From the NCBI GenBank assembly GCA_030833315.1, contig JAURHM010000008.1:1-64000 (forward strand): a stretch of 64,000 bases of DNA, given 5' to 3'. This document shows positions 32,247 to 41,624 of the stretch, piece after piece (the stretch's first letter is position 1; each line of letters starts with the position of its first letter). The position numbers were made by a program, and so were the translations under genes. Origin of the DNA: Burkholderiales bacterium (GTDB lineage Bacteria > Pseudomonadota > Gammaproteobacteria > Burkholderiales > SG8-41). The notes beneath the pieces are model-generated. The model ran no database searches. It was not told the DNA's origin and saw nothing but the letters and a program-made list of their open reading frames with translations.

Positions 32247-33577
32247 CAGGCGGCGCGCACCCCCGTCGGCGCTGCCCACAGATCATGGGCATCGGCGCGG
32301 GTGACTTTGACTTCGGCAAATTCGCCGGCTTTGAGTTTGCTGCCTTGACGGATGATCACGCGACCGTCGATCTCCGGTGCATCCGCCGCCGAGCGGCCGA
32401 TGGCGCCCTTTTTGCCGACCTCGTCGATCAATACCTTCATCGTTTTGCCGACTTTGCGTTTGAGCCGCGCCGCGCTGATTTTTTCCTGCACCGCCATGAA
32501 TCGCGCCTGGCGTTCCTGCTTTTCTGCCTCCGGCACCGGATCGGGCAGGGCATTGGCGGCCGCACCCTTGACCGGCGAATAGGCAAAACAGCCGACGCGA
32601 TCGAGCTGGGCTTCTTCCAGGAATTCGAGCAGTTCCTCGAACTCGCGCTCGGTCTCGCCGGGGAAGCCGACGACGAAAGTGCTGCGGATGGTGAGGTCGG
32701 GGCAGATCGCGCGCCAGTCACGGATACGCTTGAGCGTGCCTTCTGCATTGGCCGGGCGCTTCATCAGTTTGAGGATGCGCGGGCTGGCGTGCTGGAAGGG
32801 CACATCAAGATACGGCAGCAGCTTGCCGTCCGCCATCATCGGAATGACTTCGTCAACATGCGGGTACGGATAAACGTAATGCAGCCGCACCCAGACGCCG
32901 AGGGCGGACAGTGCCTGCACCAGTTCGGTCATGCGGGTCTTGATCGGGCGGCCGTTCCAGAAACCGGTTCGGTATTTGACGTCGACACCATAAGCGCTGG
33001 TGTCCTGCGAAATCACCAGCAGTTCTTTCACGCCGGCTTTGACCAGGTTTTGCGCTTCCTGCATGACGTCGCCGACCGGACGGCTGACCAGATCGCCGCG
33101 CATCGCCGGGATGATGCAGAAGGTGCAGCGGTGGTTGCAGCCTTCGGAAATTTTCAGATAGGCATAGTGCCGCGGCGTCAGGCGGATACCCTGCGGCGGA
33201 ACCAGATCGGTATAGGGGTCGTGCGGTTTGGGCAGATGCGTATGTACCGCCTCCATCACGGCGGCAGTGGCATGCGGTCCGGTGACGGCGAGTACTTTCG
33301 GGTGCGTTTCGCGGACAATGTCGCCCTTGGCGCCAAGACAGCCGGTGACGATGACGCGGCCGTTTTCATGCAGGGCTTCGCCGATCGCGTCGAGTGATTC
33401 CTCAACGGCGGCGTCGATGAAGCCGCAGGTGTTGACCACCACCAGGTCGGCGTCCTGATAGGTACCGGAAACGATATAACCTTCGGCGCGCAGCTGGGTC
33501 AGGATGTGCTCGGAATCGACGAGCGCTTTCGGACAGCCGAGCGAAACGAAACCGACTTTACGCGGGGTAGTGGCCAC
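32246..33577 (-). CDS. rimO: Ribosomal protein S12 methylthiotransferase
   Basis: 443 residues. N-terminal UPF0004 domain with its iron-sulfur cysteines ([27 protein letters not shown]), the radical-SAM motif CNHRCTFC, and a C-terminal TRAM domain (about 375-440). It adds a methylthio group to the conserved Asp of ribosomal protein S12. [11 protein letters not shown] and [15 protein letters not shown] distinguish RimO from MiaB. It precedes the DUF1232 gene in an overlapping pair and lies downstream of phaR on the same strand. Confidence 0.95.
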   Translation of the reverse strand: MATTPRKVGFVSLGCPKALVDSEHILTQLRAEGYIVSGTYQDADLVVVNTCGFIDAAVEESLDAIGEALHENGRVIVTGCLGAKGDIVRETHPKVLAVTGPHATAAVMEAVHTHLPKPHDPYTDLVPPQGIRLTPRHYAYLKISEGCNHRCTFCIIPAMRGDLVSRPVGDVMQEAQNLVKAGVKELLVISQDTSAYGVDVKYRTGFWNGRPIKTRMTELVQALSALGVWVRLHYVYPYPHVDEVIPMMADGKLLPYLDVPFQHASPRILKLMKRPANAEGTLKRIRDWRAICPDLTIRSTFVVGFPGETEREFEELLEFLEEAQLDRVGCFAYSPVKGAAANALPDPVPEAEKQERQARFMAVQEKISAARLKRKVGKTMKVLIDEVGKKGAIGRSAADAPEIDGRVIIRQGSKLKAGEFAEVKVTRADAHDLWAAPTGVRAA

Positions 33578-33610
33578 GACGGAATTGCTGAGCGGGAAGG
33601 GCGACGGGTG

Positions 33611-34189
33611 TTACGACTTCGGCTCTTCGCCGTCTTTTTTGCCTGCTGCTGCTCCGGGGAAGCCGGGGAAGGGGAAGTTGCCCCACAGATTGCGCGTCTG
33701 CGTCGTCAGCTGGTTCTGCATGTCGAGGAAGGTGCTTGCGCTCTGTTCGAGGTAGCGGCTCATCAGGCCCTGCATGGCCGGGCCCTGCATTTTGACGAAC
33801 TCATTCCAGGTTTCGGAATTGAGCATCGGGTTCTGGCCGTAAACCTGGCGCGACTGATCCTGCAGCTTGTTCTGAATCTGCATGAAGGTCTGGATATTTT
33901 TTTCCAGATAGCCGCCCATGATGCCTTGCATGGCGTTTCCGTAAAAACGGATGATCTGTGACAGCGAGTCGCTGGTGAACATCGGTGTGCCGGCGCTTTC
34001 TTCTTCAAGAATGATCTGCAGCAGAATGCTGCGCGTCAGGTCTTCCTTGGTCTTGGCATCTTCAACCTTGAACTCGATATTTTCCAGAACCAGTTTTTTG
34101 ACATCAGCCAGCGTGATGTAGCTGCTGGTCTCGGTGTCATAGAGACGGCGGTTCGGATATTTCTTGATGGTGCGGGCCTGTTCGCTCAT
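33611..34189 (-). CDS. phaR: Polyhydroxyalkanoate synthesis repressor PhaR
   Basis: 192 residues from ATG 34189, chosen because GAGG lies 7 bp upstream; a TTG at 34201 is less likely. The N-terminal KKYPNRRLYDTETSSYITLADVKKLVLE is the PHB/PHA accumulation regulator DNA-binding domain. Two copies of the PHB_acc domain follow (RFYGNAMQGIMGGYLEKNIQTF, KMQGPAMQGLMSRYLEQSASTF), which bind PHA granules. It represses phasin genes and is titrated off DNA by nascent PHB. It is divergent from the phasin gene 221 bp away, as expected. Confidence 0.93.
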   Translation of the reverse strand: MSEQARTIKKYPNRRLYDTETSSYITLADVKKLVLENIEFKVEDAKTKEDLTRSILLQIILEEESAGTPMFTSDSLSQIIRFYGNAMQGIMGGYLEKNIQTFMQIQNKLQDQSRQVYGQNPMLNSETWNEFVKMQGPAMQGLMSRYLEQSASTFLDMQNQLTTQTRNLWGNFPFPGFPGAAAGKKDGEEPKS

Positions 34190-34233
34190 GGGTTGCCTCA
34201 AGAAGATGGTCCGGCATTATCGCACAAGCCAAT

Positions 34234-34256
34234 GTTGCGTTGCAACCAAAGTGCAA
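34234..34256. promoter_or_regulatory. Candidate PhaR-binding site in the phaR-phasin gap
   Basis: TTGCGTTGCAACCAAAGTGCAA contains repeated TTGC/GCAA half sites of the kind bound by PhaR, located between phaR and the phasin gene. A further TGCTGCACTTTGAG lies about 50 bp closer to the phasin gene. Placement fits repression of both genes; the match is by eye. Confidence 0.4.
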
Positions 34257-34410
34257 TAAAAAGTCCAATAAAATCAATAATATAAGATTGTTATCTGTGC
34301 TGCACTTTGAGCCGGCGCCAACCTTGACGCTGATCAAGCATTGGCGGCTGACCCGGTGGGATACTGAATCGTAGGCAATGCCGAATTCGGCCAACACGAC
34401 GGAGGCGAGC

Positions 34411-34944
34411 ATGACCAAAGGACCCGAGAAGCTGAACGAACTGAACCAGAAAGCCACCGAGGCGGCGCTGAAGCTGACGCGGCTGTCGATGGAGCAGGGC
34501 GAGCGGCTGATAAAGCTGCAGCTGGAAGCGTTGCGCGGCATGATCGACGACAGCATGAAGGGTGCGAAGTCGCTGATGGAGGCGCGCGATCCGCAGCAAT
34601 GGAGCGCACTGCATCAGAAAAACATGCAGGGCATGCTGGCGCGGATGACCGAGTATTCGCGCAGCGTGCAGGATATCGCCGGCAAGACGCAGAAGGAGAT
34701 CGGTGAACTCGTCGAATCCCGCGCCAGTGCGATGAATGCGCAGTTTCAGTCAATGGTTGATGAGATGGCCAAATCGGCGCCGCCGGGATCGGAATCCGCC
34801 GTGGCTGCGATGAAGCAGGTACTGGCGGCGGCGAATTCTCTGGCCGGCACCATGACTGAAACCGCGCAACAGTTTGCCAAGTCGGCTGAATCAGCCGTCA
34901 AGGTGGCGGCTGAAACCGCTGCGAAGGGTGGCAAGGGCGGCTGA
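34411..34944 (+). CDS. phaP: Phasin (PHA granule-associated protein)
   Basis: 177 residues from ATG 34411, preceded by GGAGGCGAGC. A mostly helical, Ala/Lys-rich protein with the Phasin_2 pattern (MEQGERLIKLQLEALRGMIDD, DPQQWSALHQKNMQ, MTEYSRSVQDIAGKTQKEIGELVES) and a lysine/glycine tail. It coats polyhydroxybutyrate granules and limits their size. It is divergent from its likely repressor phaR and close to phaB and phaC. Confidence 0.9.
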   Translation: MTKGPEKLNELNQKATEAALKLTRLSMEQGERLIKLQLEALRGMIDDSMKGAKSLMEARDPQQWSALHQKNMQGMLARMTEYSRSVQDIAGKTQKEIGELVESRASAMNAQFQSMVDEMAKSAPPGSESAVAAMKQVLAAANSLAGTMTETAQQFAKSAESAVKVAAETAAKGGKGG

Positions 34945-35000
34945 GCCGCCCGAAGAAACCACCTGCCTTTAGCGCCTCAATGCTCTAAAGGACCTCTCCC

Positions 35001-35026
35001 GCCGGGTTTCCCGGCAGGCTTTTTTT
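35001..35026 (+). terminator. Rho-independent terminator after the phasin gene
   Basis: GCCGGG, loop TTT, CCCGGC forms a 6-bp stem, then AGGC and a T7 run. It lies 57 bp after the phasin stop. Confidence 0.75.
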
Positions 35027-35049
35027 CGTCCGGAAAAGACCGGACGCGC

Positions 35050-35790
35050 TTACTGCATGTGCTGGCCGCCATTGATGGCGATGTTGGCGCCGGTGACGAA
35101 GGCGGCTTCTTCCGAACACAGATAGGCGACCAGGCCGGCGACCTCTTCCGGCTTGCCAAGACGGCCGACCGGAATCTGCGGAATGATCTTGGAGTCGAGC
35201 ACCTCCTTCGGAATCGCCATCACCATCTTGGTGCCGATGTAACCGGGCGAGATGGTGTTCACGGTAACGCCTTTTTTCGCGTATTCCAGCGCGGCAGCCT
35301 TGGTGAAGCCGTGCATGCCGGCTTTGGCAGCGGAGTAATTGGTCTGGCCGAACGCGCCTTTCTGGCCGTTGACCGAAGACACGTTGATGATGCGGCCCCA
35401 GCCGCGCTCGGCCATCGTGTCGATGACCGGTTTGGTCATGTTGAACACGCTGTCGAGGTTGGTGTTGATCACCGCATGCCAGGCTTCCAGATCCATCTTG
35501 CGGAAGGTGGTGTCGCGGGTGATGCCGGCATTGTTGACCAGCACGTCGACCGGACCGACGTCCTTGGCGATCTGTGCGATGGCCTGCTGGCAGGATTCGA
35601 AATTGGTGACATCGACAGGCACGGCACGGAATTCATAACCCTGCTTTTTCATTTCCGCGAGCCATTCATTGTGTTTGGTGTTGCCCGGGGAATAGGTGGC
35701 GACTACCTTGTAGCCCATTTTGCCCAGCTTCATGCAGATGGCTTCACCCAAACCGCCCATACCACCGGTAACCACAGCGACGTGTGACAT
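35050..35790 (-). CDS. phbB: Acetoacetyl-CoA reductase
   Basis: 246 residues. An SDR with TGGMGGLGEAICMKLG cofactor loop, NNAGITRDTTFRKMD, the Ser/Tyr/Lys active site (NVSSVNGQKGAFGQTNYSAAKAGMHGF) and the end motif INGGQHM. NAG-I-T-R-D-T-T and QKGAFGQTNY are diagnostic of NADPH-dependent acetoacetyl-CoA reductases for PHB synthesis. It makes (R)-3-hydroxybutyryl-CoA for PhaC. It lies 72 bp downstream of phaC on the same strand, so a phaCB operon is likely; no phaA thiolase is present in the window. Confidence 0.95.
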   Translation of the reverse strand: MSHVAVVTGGMGGLGEAICMKLGKMGYKVVATYSPGNTKHNEWLAEMKKQGYEFRAVPVDVTNFESCQQAIAQIAKDVGPVDVLVNNAGITRDTTFRKMDLEAWHAVINTNLDSVFNMTKPVIDTMAERGWGRIINVSSVNGQKGAFGQTNYSAAKAGMHGFTKAAALEYAKKGVTVNTISPGYIGTKMVMAIPKEVLDSKIIPQIPVGRLGKPEEVAGLVAYLCSEEAAFVTGANIAINGGQHMQ

Positions 35791-35862
35791 TTTGAGAATC
35801 TCCTCCGATTGACGACGTTCGATAATCTAACAGCTAATTGACGACGGCGGGGACTGCGGCCG

Positions 35863-37584
35863 TCAGCCGCATTTGTCCTTGACATAGCGGCCCGGCGCCG
35901 GCTCGCCGGCGGGGAATTCGCTGCTCCCCAATCCGGTGCGTGCGGGAATCAGCAATCCTGCTTGCGGGGCAAGCCAGTCGGTCCAGTGCGGCCACCAGCT
36001 GCCGGGCTGCGACGTTGCAGTGTCCAGCCAGTGTTCGGCATTGCTGCCGGTGTTCGCATTGAGCCAGTAGTTGCGCTTCTGGCGCGCCGGGGGATTGATG
36101 ACCCCGGCAATATGGCCGCTGGCCGCAAGCACGAACTGCGTGTCGCTGCCGAGGAGGCCGTTGGTGGCATAAGCAGTACGCCAGGGCACGATGTGATCTT
36201 CCCGCGCCGCCAGCACATAGGCCGGCATGTCGATGCGGCCGAGGTCGACCGGCACGCCGCACATGGTCAGCTTGCCGGGAATGCGCAGATTGTTTTCCAG
36301 GTAGGTATTGCGCACGTAATAGGCATACATCGTGCCGGGCAGATTGGTGCTGTCGCCGTTCCAGTAGAGCAGGTCGAAGGGCGGCGGAGTGTTTCCCTTG
36401 AGGTAGTTGTTGACCACATAGGGCCATATCAGGTCGTTGGCGCGCAGGCTGGCGAAGGTCAGCGCCAGTTCGCGACCGCGCAGCACGCCGCTTTCGGTGA
36501 ATTCGGCTTCGCGGGTTTTGACATAGGCTTCGTCGACAAACACTGAAAGTTCGCCGGTGTCGCTGAAGTCGAGCATGGTGGTCAGCAAGGTGACGCTGGC
36601 GACCGGGTCTTCACCACGCGCACGCAGCACTGCCAGCGCGCTGGCAAGCAGCGTGCCGCCGACGCAGAAACCCAGCGCGTTGACCTTCTGCACACCGCAG
36701 ATCTCCCGGGCAACCGCAAGCGCGCGCATCACGCCGTGTTGCAGATAGTCGTCCCAGGTCGCCTTGCCCATTTCGGGTGGAATGTTGCGCCAAGACACCA
36801 TGAACACCGTATGTCCCTGTGACAAGGCATGGCTGACGAAGGAGTTGTCGGGCTGCAGATCGAGGATGTAGTACTTGTTGATGCAGGGTGGCACGATGAC
36901 CAGCGGCAGTTCGTAAACGGTGCCGGTCAGCGGGCGGTACTGGATCAGCTGGATGAATTCATTTTCATAAACCACCGCACCGGGCGTGATCGCGAGATTG
37001 CGCCCGACTTCAAAGGCGGACTCGTCAGTCATCGATACCAGTCCTTTGTCGATGTCGGCGGCGAGGTTTTTCAGACCGCGGTTGATGCTTTCGCCTTCGG
37101 TTGCGGCAGCCAGCTTGATGGCCTCCGGATTGGACCAGGGGAAATTCGCCGGCGACAGGGCGTCGATCAATTGCCGCGTATAAAATGTCAGCTTGTTGCG
37201 CGCTGCCGGTTCCAGCGGCGCGGCAGTGGCCATTTCTTCCAGCCATCGTGCCGACAGCAGATAGGAATGCGCCAGGTAACTGAAATAGGGTTCCTGCCAC
37301 TCCGGGGCCTTGAAACGCCGGTCCTGCGGCGGGGCGGGTTTTTCAGCTTCGGGTTTAACGCCCGCACAGGCCTGCCAGAGTTCCAGTTGTTCGCGGTAAT
37401 AGCGGTTGTTCAGCTCCAGCCAGCGCCCGCTGTTTGCGGCGAAGCCGGCGGTGAGCAGTTTCATCATTTCCGCGGGGTCGGGCAGCGCCTGTTGCGCGCC
37501 CAGTTTTTCAGCAGTATCACCGAGCAGCATGCGGCTCAGTCCGGCATAGGCTTCCGCGGGTGATTTTGGCGTGGTTTTGGTCAT
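35863..37584 (-). CDS. phaC: Class I polyhydroxyalkanoate synthase
   Basis: 573 residues. The N-terminal PhaC_N domain (about 75-245) is followed by the alpha/beta-hydrolase core with the lipase-like box GFCVGG carrying the catalytic Cys, the Asp in REDHIVPW and the His in SGHIAGVINPP. It polymerises 3-hydroxyacyl-CoA to polyester at the granule surface. Sequence blocks such as FVMVSWRNIPPEMG-like HTVFMVSWRNI and the length support class I (short-chain monomers). It is the first gene of the phaC-phaB pair. Confidence 0.95.
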   Translation of the reverse strand: MTKTTPKSPAEAYAGLSRMLLGDTAEKLGAQQALPDPAEMMKLLTAGFAANSGRWLELNNRYYREQLELWQACAGVKPEAEKPAPPQDRRFKAPEWQEPYFSYLAHSYLLSARWLEEMATAAPLEPAARNKLTFYTRQLIDALSPANFPWSNPEAIKLAAATEGESINRGLKNLAADIDKGLVSMTDESAFEVGRNLAITPGAVVYENEFIQLIQYRPLTGTVYELPLVIVPPCINKYYILDLQPDNSFVSHALSQGHTVFMVSWRNIPPEMGKATWDDYLQHGVMRALAVAREICGVQKVNALGFCVGGTLLASALAVLRARGEDPVASVTLLTTMLDFSDTGELSVFVDEAYVKTREAEFTESGVLRGRELALTFASLRANDLIWPYVVNNYLKGNTPPPFDLLYWNGDSTNLPGTMYAYYVRNTYLENNLRIPGKLTMCGVPVDLGRIDMPAYVLAAREDHIVPWRTAYATNGLLGSDTQFVLAASGHIAGVINPPARQKRNYWLNANTGSNAEHWLDTATSQPGSWWPHWTDWLAPQAGLLIPARTGLGSSEFPAGEPAPGRYVKDKCG

Positions 37585-37677
37585 GTCCTGCGCGGCAGCC
37601 TGCGGGGTTTTGATGACAGGCCAATGGCAGCAAGGGCCTGCGGTAACAATATCACAGGCTTTGCGCCGGTGATGCGA

Positions 37678-38478
37678 TCAGTGCCCGTGCGCCCAGGAGC
37701 CGATGATCCAGATCGTTGCGATGCCGAGGCCGATCAGCACGACCTGCTGCGCGGTGGCTGCCAGTTCGGGGCGGCGGTGCAGGCCGGGGATAAGATCGGC
37801 AACTGCGACATACAGCATGCTGGCTGCGGCCAGAGCCAGCAGCGGCGTTACCAGGGCTTGTGCGACCTGCAGCGTCAAATAGGCCAATACGCCGCCGACC
37901 ACCATTGCCGCACTGGCGAGCATGTTCAGCAGCATCGCTGAACGTTTGCTGTAGCCGGAATGCAGCAGGATCAGGAAGTCGCCGACTTCCTGAGGCACTT
38001 CGTGGGCGATGATCGCGATTGAGGTGACGATGCCCAACTGGGTATCGGCCATGAACGCGGCGGCGATCAGCACGCCGTCGACAAAATTGTGAAAGGTGTC
38101 GCCGATCAGGATCATCAGGCCGCTGCGGCCGTGATCGCCATGACCGTTGTGGCTGTGACTTTGCTGCGACGGCGCGTGCGGGTCATGAACTTCGCATTCC
38201 TCGACATGGCAGTGACGCCACAACACCAGTTTTTCCAGTACGAAGAAGCCGAGGATGCCGAACAGCACGGTGGCGGCAGTGGCCTCAATGCTATCGCTTT
38301 GGTAGAAGGCATGCGGCAGCACTTCGATGAAGGCTGCGCCCAGCAGTGCACCCACGGCGTAACTCACCAGCATCGGCACCTGAGCCGGCTTTGCCTTGAT
38401 CGCAAACAGCGCTGCGACGGCCGCTGACAGGATGCCGCCGGCGAAGGTGGCGACGATGATCCACGAAAGGGTGTTCAC
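37678..38478 (-). CDS. ZIP-family divalent metal transporter
   Basis: 266 residues and about eight membrane segments. The His-rich cytoplasmic loop HCHVEECEVHDPH...HSHNGHGDHG lies between helices 3 and 4, and the metal path motifs are HNFVDGVLIAAAF (helix 4) and HEVPQEVGDF (helix 5). It would import zinc or a related divalent metal into the cytoplasm. There is no adjacent Zur-like gene; the metal is inferred from the family. Confidence 0.92.
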   Translation of the reverse strand: MNTLSWIIVATFAGGILSAAVAALFAIKAKPAQVPMLVSYAVGALLGAAFIEVLPHAFYQSDSIEATAATVLFGILGFFVLEKLVLWRHCHVEECEVHDPHAPSQQSHSHNGHGDHGRSGLMILIGDTFHNFVDGVLIAAAFMADTQLGIVTSIAIIAHEVPQEVGDFLILLHSGYSKRSAMLLNMLASAAMVVGGVLAYLTLQVAQALVTPLLALAAASMLYVAVADLIPGLHRRPELAATAQQVVLIGLGIATIWIIGSWAHGH

Positions 38479-38548
38479 GTTGAAGGGTGTCGGAAGGGGT
38501 GCTGGTTGATGTGGCGCCAGTCGCGCCGGTCAGGCAAAAGAGGCCGGA

Positions 38549-39310
38549 TTATACGGTATCGGGCTGTGCGCCCTGTGTTTCCCGCCAGATCAGTGCCGTC
38601 ATGCGGCCGGTGATGCCGTCACGGCGATAGGAATAAAAGCGTCGGGCATCGGCATAGGTGCATAGATCGCCGCCATAAATTCTTGTGATCCCGGCGCGGT
38701 GCAGGGCGTCGCGGGCGAGTGCCGGCAGGTCGCAAAGCCATTTCCCCGGTTTGTGAGCGCGGAAGGCGGCGCGGCGCTCGGGTGCGATTGCGCAGAACGC
38801 ATCGAGCACGTCATCACCGACCTCGAAAGCCAGCGGTCCGATGCCGGGGCCGATCCAGGCCATCAGATCGGCGGGTACGGCCGGCATGCGGGCAATGGTG
38901 TTGGCGATCACGCCGCCGGCAAGTCCGCGCCAGCCGGCATGGGCGGCGCCCACGCAAGTGCCCGCGGTATCCGTCAGCAGGATCGGCAGGCAGTCGGCAA
39001 TCATGATCGCGCAGACGGTGCCGGGCAGTTGCGCAACACTGGCGTCGGCTTGCGGCACATCGGTCAATTGATCGGCGTCGACGACCGTGCTGCCGTGAAC
39101 TTGCGCCAGCCAGCGCGGCGCTTGCGGCAGCAACTGCTGCAAGCGGGCGCGGTTTTCGGCAACTGCTGTGGGGTTATCTTCGCTGCGCAGTCCCAGATTC
39201 AGGCTGGCGTAGCGGCCGGTGCTGACGCCGCCGGCGCGTGTGGTGACCAGCGCATGCACATGCGCGGGTGCCGGCCATTCGGGAACGATGCAGTCGCGAT
39301 GGATGTCCAT
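38549..39310 (-). CDS. pgeF: Peptidoglycan editing factor / polyphenol oxidase family protein
   Basis: 253 residues from ATG 39310, 2 bp after the rluD stop; the frame is open upstream inside rluD. TTRAGGVSTGRYASLNLG, ADCLPILL and VGAAHAGWRGLAGGVI are the YfiH/LACC1 hallmarks, with the Cys and His zinc/catalytic residues. In E. coli PgeF hydrolyses UDP-MurNAc-L-Ser to edit cell-wall precursors. The rluD-pgeF pairing is widespread. Confidence 0.92.
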   Translation of the reverse strand: MDIHRDCIVPEWPAPAHVHALVTTRAGGVSTGRYASLNLGLRSEDNPTAVAENRARLQQLLPQAPRWLAQVHGSTVVDADQLTDVPQADASVAQLPGTVCAIMIADCLPILLTDTAGTCVGAAHAGWRGLAGGVIANTIARMPAVPADLMAWIGPGIGPLAFEVGDDVLDAFCAIAPERRAAFRAHKPGKWLCDLPALARDALHRAGITRIYGGDLCTYADARRFYSYRRDGITGRMTALIWRETQGAQPDTV

Positions 39311-39312
39311 GC

Positions 39313-40269
39313 TCAGTCCTGGCGCAGTTCGGCAATCAACTGCCGCATGTCCTCGGGCAGCGGTGCATGCCATTGCACGGTCTCGCCGGAATCAGGATGC
39401 TGCAGCGCCAGTTTTTCGGCGTGCAGAGCCTGGCGATCGATATGCGGTGTTTTGGGCGGGTTGCGCGGACCGTAGACCGGATCGCCCCAGATCGGATAAC
39501 CGAGTTTCTGCAGGTGTACGCGGATCTGGTGGGTGCGTCCGGTCTCGAGCTTGCAGGACAGTACTGTGGACCGCTTCAGGTGTTCGATGATGGCGTAATG
39601 GGTGACCGCCGGTTTGCCGGTGCGTACGACGGCCATGCGCGTGCGGCTGCGCGGATCGCGGCCGATTGCACCGTCGATGCGGCCCGGGCGTTTGACGGTG
39701 CCGTGGACAACGGCACGGTATTCGCGCGACACCGTGCGCGCCTGCAGCTGCCGCACGAGGTCGGTCTGTGCGGTCAGGGTTTTGGCGATGACCAGCAGGC
39801 CGCTGGTGTCCTTGTCGAGGCGGTGCACGATGCCGGCGCGCGGCACTGTGGCCAATTGCGGAGCGTGGGCGAGCAGGGCATTGAGCAGCGTGCCCTGCCA
39901 GTTGCCGCTGCCGGGATGAACGACCAGCCCGGCCGGCTTATTGATCACGATCAGCGTGTCGTCCTCATGGACAATGTTGAGGGGAATGTTTTCCGGATGG
40001 AAAGCGGTTTCCTCGGGCGACAGCGCCGGCGCGACGATGATTGTTTCGCCGCCATGCAGCTTGTCGCGCGGCGCGGGGCTGCGACCGTCAACCGTGACCC
40101 GGCCTTCCTTGACCCAGGCAGTCAGCCGGGCACGGGAATACTGCGGCATTAGCTGCGCCAGTGCCTGGTCGAGCCGCAGGCCGGCACATTCCGGCGGAAC
40201 CGCAAGAGTTTGCGGGGCCGGGGCTGTTAATTGGGTATAATTTTCGGATGACAAATCAAGTCTCTTCAA
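39313..40269 (-). CDS. rluD: Ribosomal large-subunit pseudouridine synthase D
   Basis: 318 residues. An N-terminal S4 domain (RLDQALAQLMPQYSRARLTAWVKEG) is followed by the pseudouridine synthase core with the catalytic Asp in GIVHRLDKDTSGLLV and the ETGRTHQIRVHL motif. It makes pseudouridines 1911/1915/1917 of 23S rRNA helix 69. The start appears to be TTG 40269, since no ATG/GTG lies near the conserved N-terminus; it overlaps head-to-head with the bamD start codon. A later TTG at 40254 is an alternative. Confidence 0.93.
   Translation of the reverse strand: MKRLDLSSENYTQLTAPAPQTLAVPPECAGLRLDQALAQLMPQYSRARLTAWVKEGRVTVDGRSPAPRDKLHGGETIIVAPALSPEETAFHPENIPLNIVHEDDTLIVINKPAGLVVHPGSGNWQGTLLNALLAHAPQLATVPRAGIVHRLDKDTSGLLVIAKTLTAQTDLVRQLQARTVSREYRAVVHGTVKRPGRIDGAIGRDPRSRTRMAVVRTGKPAVTHYAIIEHLKRSTVLSCKLETGRTHQIRVHLQKLGYPIWGDPVYGPRNPPKTPHIDRQALHAEKLALQHPDSGETVQWHAPLPEDMRQLIAELRQD
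40210..40239 (+). promoter_or_regulatory. Sigma-70 promoter for bamD
   Basis: A perfect TATAAT (40234-40239) with TTGCGG (40210-40215) 18 bp upstream. Transcription would begin near 40246, which places the ATG at 40248 at the very 5' end and favours 40269 as the translational start. The promoter lies inside the rluD coding region. Confidence 0.65.
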
Positions 40270-41072
40270 TGCGTCGCATTCTAACGGTATTCATCGTGGT
40301 TGCCGCCGGGCTGCTGTCCGGCTGCGGCATTTTCAGCGGCAAGGAGGTCGACGAGACCCGCGGCTGGACGGCGCAGAAACTGTATGCCGAGGCGCGACAG
40401 GAACTGTCGGGCCGCAACTGGCAGAACGCGATCAAGCATTATGAGCGCATCGAATCGCGCTACCCCTTCGGCCGTTTTGCCCAGCAGGCGATGATCGAGG
40501 TTGCTTACGCCCACTGGAAAAATGAGGATATCGCTTCGGCGCTGGCGTCGATCGACCGCTTCGTCAAGCTTCATCCGAACCACCCCAGCGTGGACTACAT
40601 GTATTACCTGCGCGGCCTGATCAATTTCAATGATGATCTCGGCCTTCTCGGTTTTTTCAGCGGGCAGGATCTTTCCGAGCGTGATCCCAAGGCGGCTGCG
40701 GATGCGTTTTCCGCGTTCAAGGATCTGGTGGCGCGTTTTCCGGAGAGCAAGTATGCGCCGGACGCGATCCAGCGCATGAACTACCTGGTCAATGCGCTGG
40801 CTTCCCACGAGGTCCATGTCGCGCGCTATTACATGAAGCGTAAGGCCTATGTTGCAGCCGCCAATCGTACCCAGTATGCGTTGAAGACCTACCCGGGCGC
40901 GCCGGCCAATGAAGAGGGGCTGGTGATCATGGTCAAGGCCTACGATGCAATGGGTATGACTGTGCTGCGCGACGATGCGGAGCGGGTGATGAAAAAGAAT
41001 TTTCCCGACAGCGTTTATCTGAAGGGCGGTCCGCGCAAGGACGTGCCCTGGTGGCAGATCTGGAATTACTGA
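40269..41072 (+). CDS. bamD: Outer membrane protein assembly factor BamD
   Basis: 267 residues from ATG 40269. A lipoprotein signal (RRILTVFIVVAAGLLSGCGIF) with lipobox LSGC is followed by five TPR-like repeats (LYAEARQELSGRNWQNAIKHYERIESRYPFG..., YMYYLRGLINF). It is an essential part of the Bam complex that inserts beta-barrels into the outer membrane. An in-frame ATG at 40248 would add seven residues but sits on the predicted transcription start. The frame is open further upstream, but that is antisense to rluD. Confidence 0.95.
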   Translation: MRRILTVFIVVAAGLLSGCGIFSGKEVDETRGWTAQKLYAEARQELSGRNWQNAIKHYERIESRYPFGRFAQQAMIEVAYAHWKNEDIASALASIDRFVKLHPNHPSVDYMYYLRGLINFNDDLGLLGFFSGQDLSERDPKAAADAFSAFKDLVARFPESKYAPDAIQRMNYLVNALASHEVHVARYYMKRKAYVAAANRTQYALKTYPGAPANEEGLVIMVKAYDAMGMTVLRDDAERVMKKNFPDSVYLKGGPRKDVPWWQIWNY

Positions 41073-41087
41073 CCGGCATCCCCGCGT

Positions 41088-41402
41088 TCAGCGGGCGAAG
41101 CGCCTGACCGCGGTCATCAGTTCCGCAATGCTCTTTTCGCCGTGGCCGGCCTTGACCGCAGTGGCGACGCAACCCCGCGTGTGATCCTCCAGCAATTGCA
41201 GTCCGACGGCGTCCAGCGCTGACTGGATGGCGGCGACCTGGGTCAATACATCCACGCAATAACGGTCGTCGCCGATCATCTGTGCGATGCCGCGAACCTG
41301 GCCTTCAATCCGGTTCAGCCGTTTCAGCAGCGCCTTCTTGTGCGGCTGCACGACATGTTTATCATCACCCGTGAGGGCGCAGTGGGCTTCAGGCGACGTC
41401 AT
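41088..41402 (-). CDS. csoR: Copper-sensing CsoR-family repressor
   Basis: 104 residues from ATG 41402, overlapping the end of copZ by 14 bp. [21 protein letters not shown] is the CsoR/RcnR dimer helix. The metal ligands are Cys (DRYCVDVL), His (LEDHTRGC) and Cys in the C-H-C pattern of copper-responsive members. An added N-terminus carries extra Cys/His (AHC, DKHVV). It should release the operator at 43840-43860 when it binds Cu(I). It is the last gene of copA-copZ-csoR, giving autoregulation. Confidence 0.88.
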   Translation of the reverse strand: MTSPEAHCALTGDDKHVVQPHKKALLKRLNRIEGQVRGIAQMIGDDRYCVDVLTQVAAIQSALDAVGLQLLEDHTRGCVATAVKAGHGEKSIAELMTAVRRFAR

Positions 41403-41595
41403 AGCCGGCATCGCTGATCGCGGTTTTGATTGCCGGCAGACCGAGCTTGCCGGCGTCGTAGGTCACTGTGGCTTGCGCCGGATTGAGCGTGACTTCCGCG
41501 CTGCTGACACCGTCAAGGCCGCCCAGTACGCGCTTGACGCTGGCAACGCAGCCCATGCAGGTCATGCCGCCGATGGCAATATTTGCGGTTTCCAT
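41389..41595 (-). CDS. copZ: Copper chaperone (HMA domain)
   Basis: 68 residues forming a single heavy-metal-associated domain with the metal site GMTCMGC and the expected ferredoxin-like strand pattern ([27 protein letters not shown]). It carries Cu(I) to CopA in the cytoplasm. It lies 29 bp after copA and overlaps csoR. Confidence 0.93.
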   Translation of the reverse strand: METANIAIGGMTCMGCVASVKRVLGGLDGVSSAEVTLNPAQATVTYDAGKLGLPAIKTAISDAGYDVA

Positions 41596-41624
41596 TCTGT
41601 ATCTCCTTGTTTGAATGATTGAAG

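Noticed and set aside
32219-33397. 392-residue plus-strand ORF opposite rimO
   Set aside because: Antisense shadow of rimO; composition is low quality and rimO has all its motifs.
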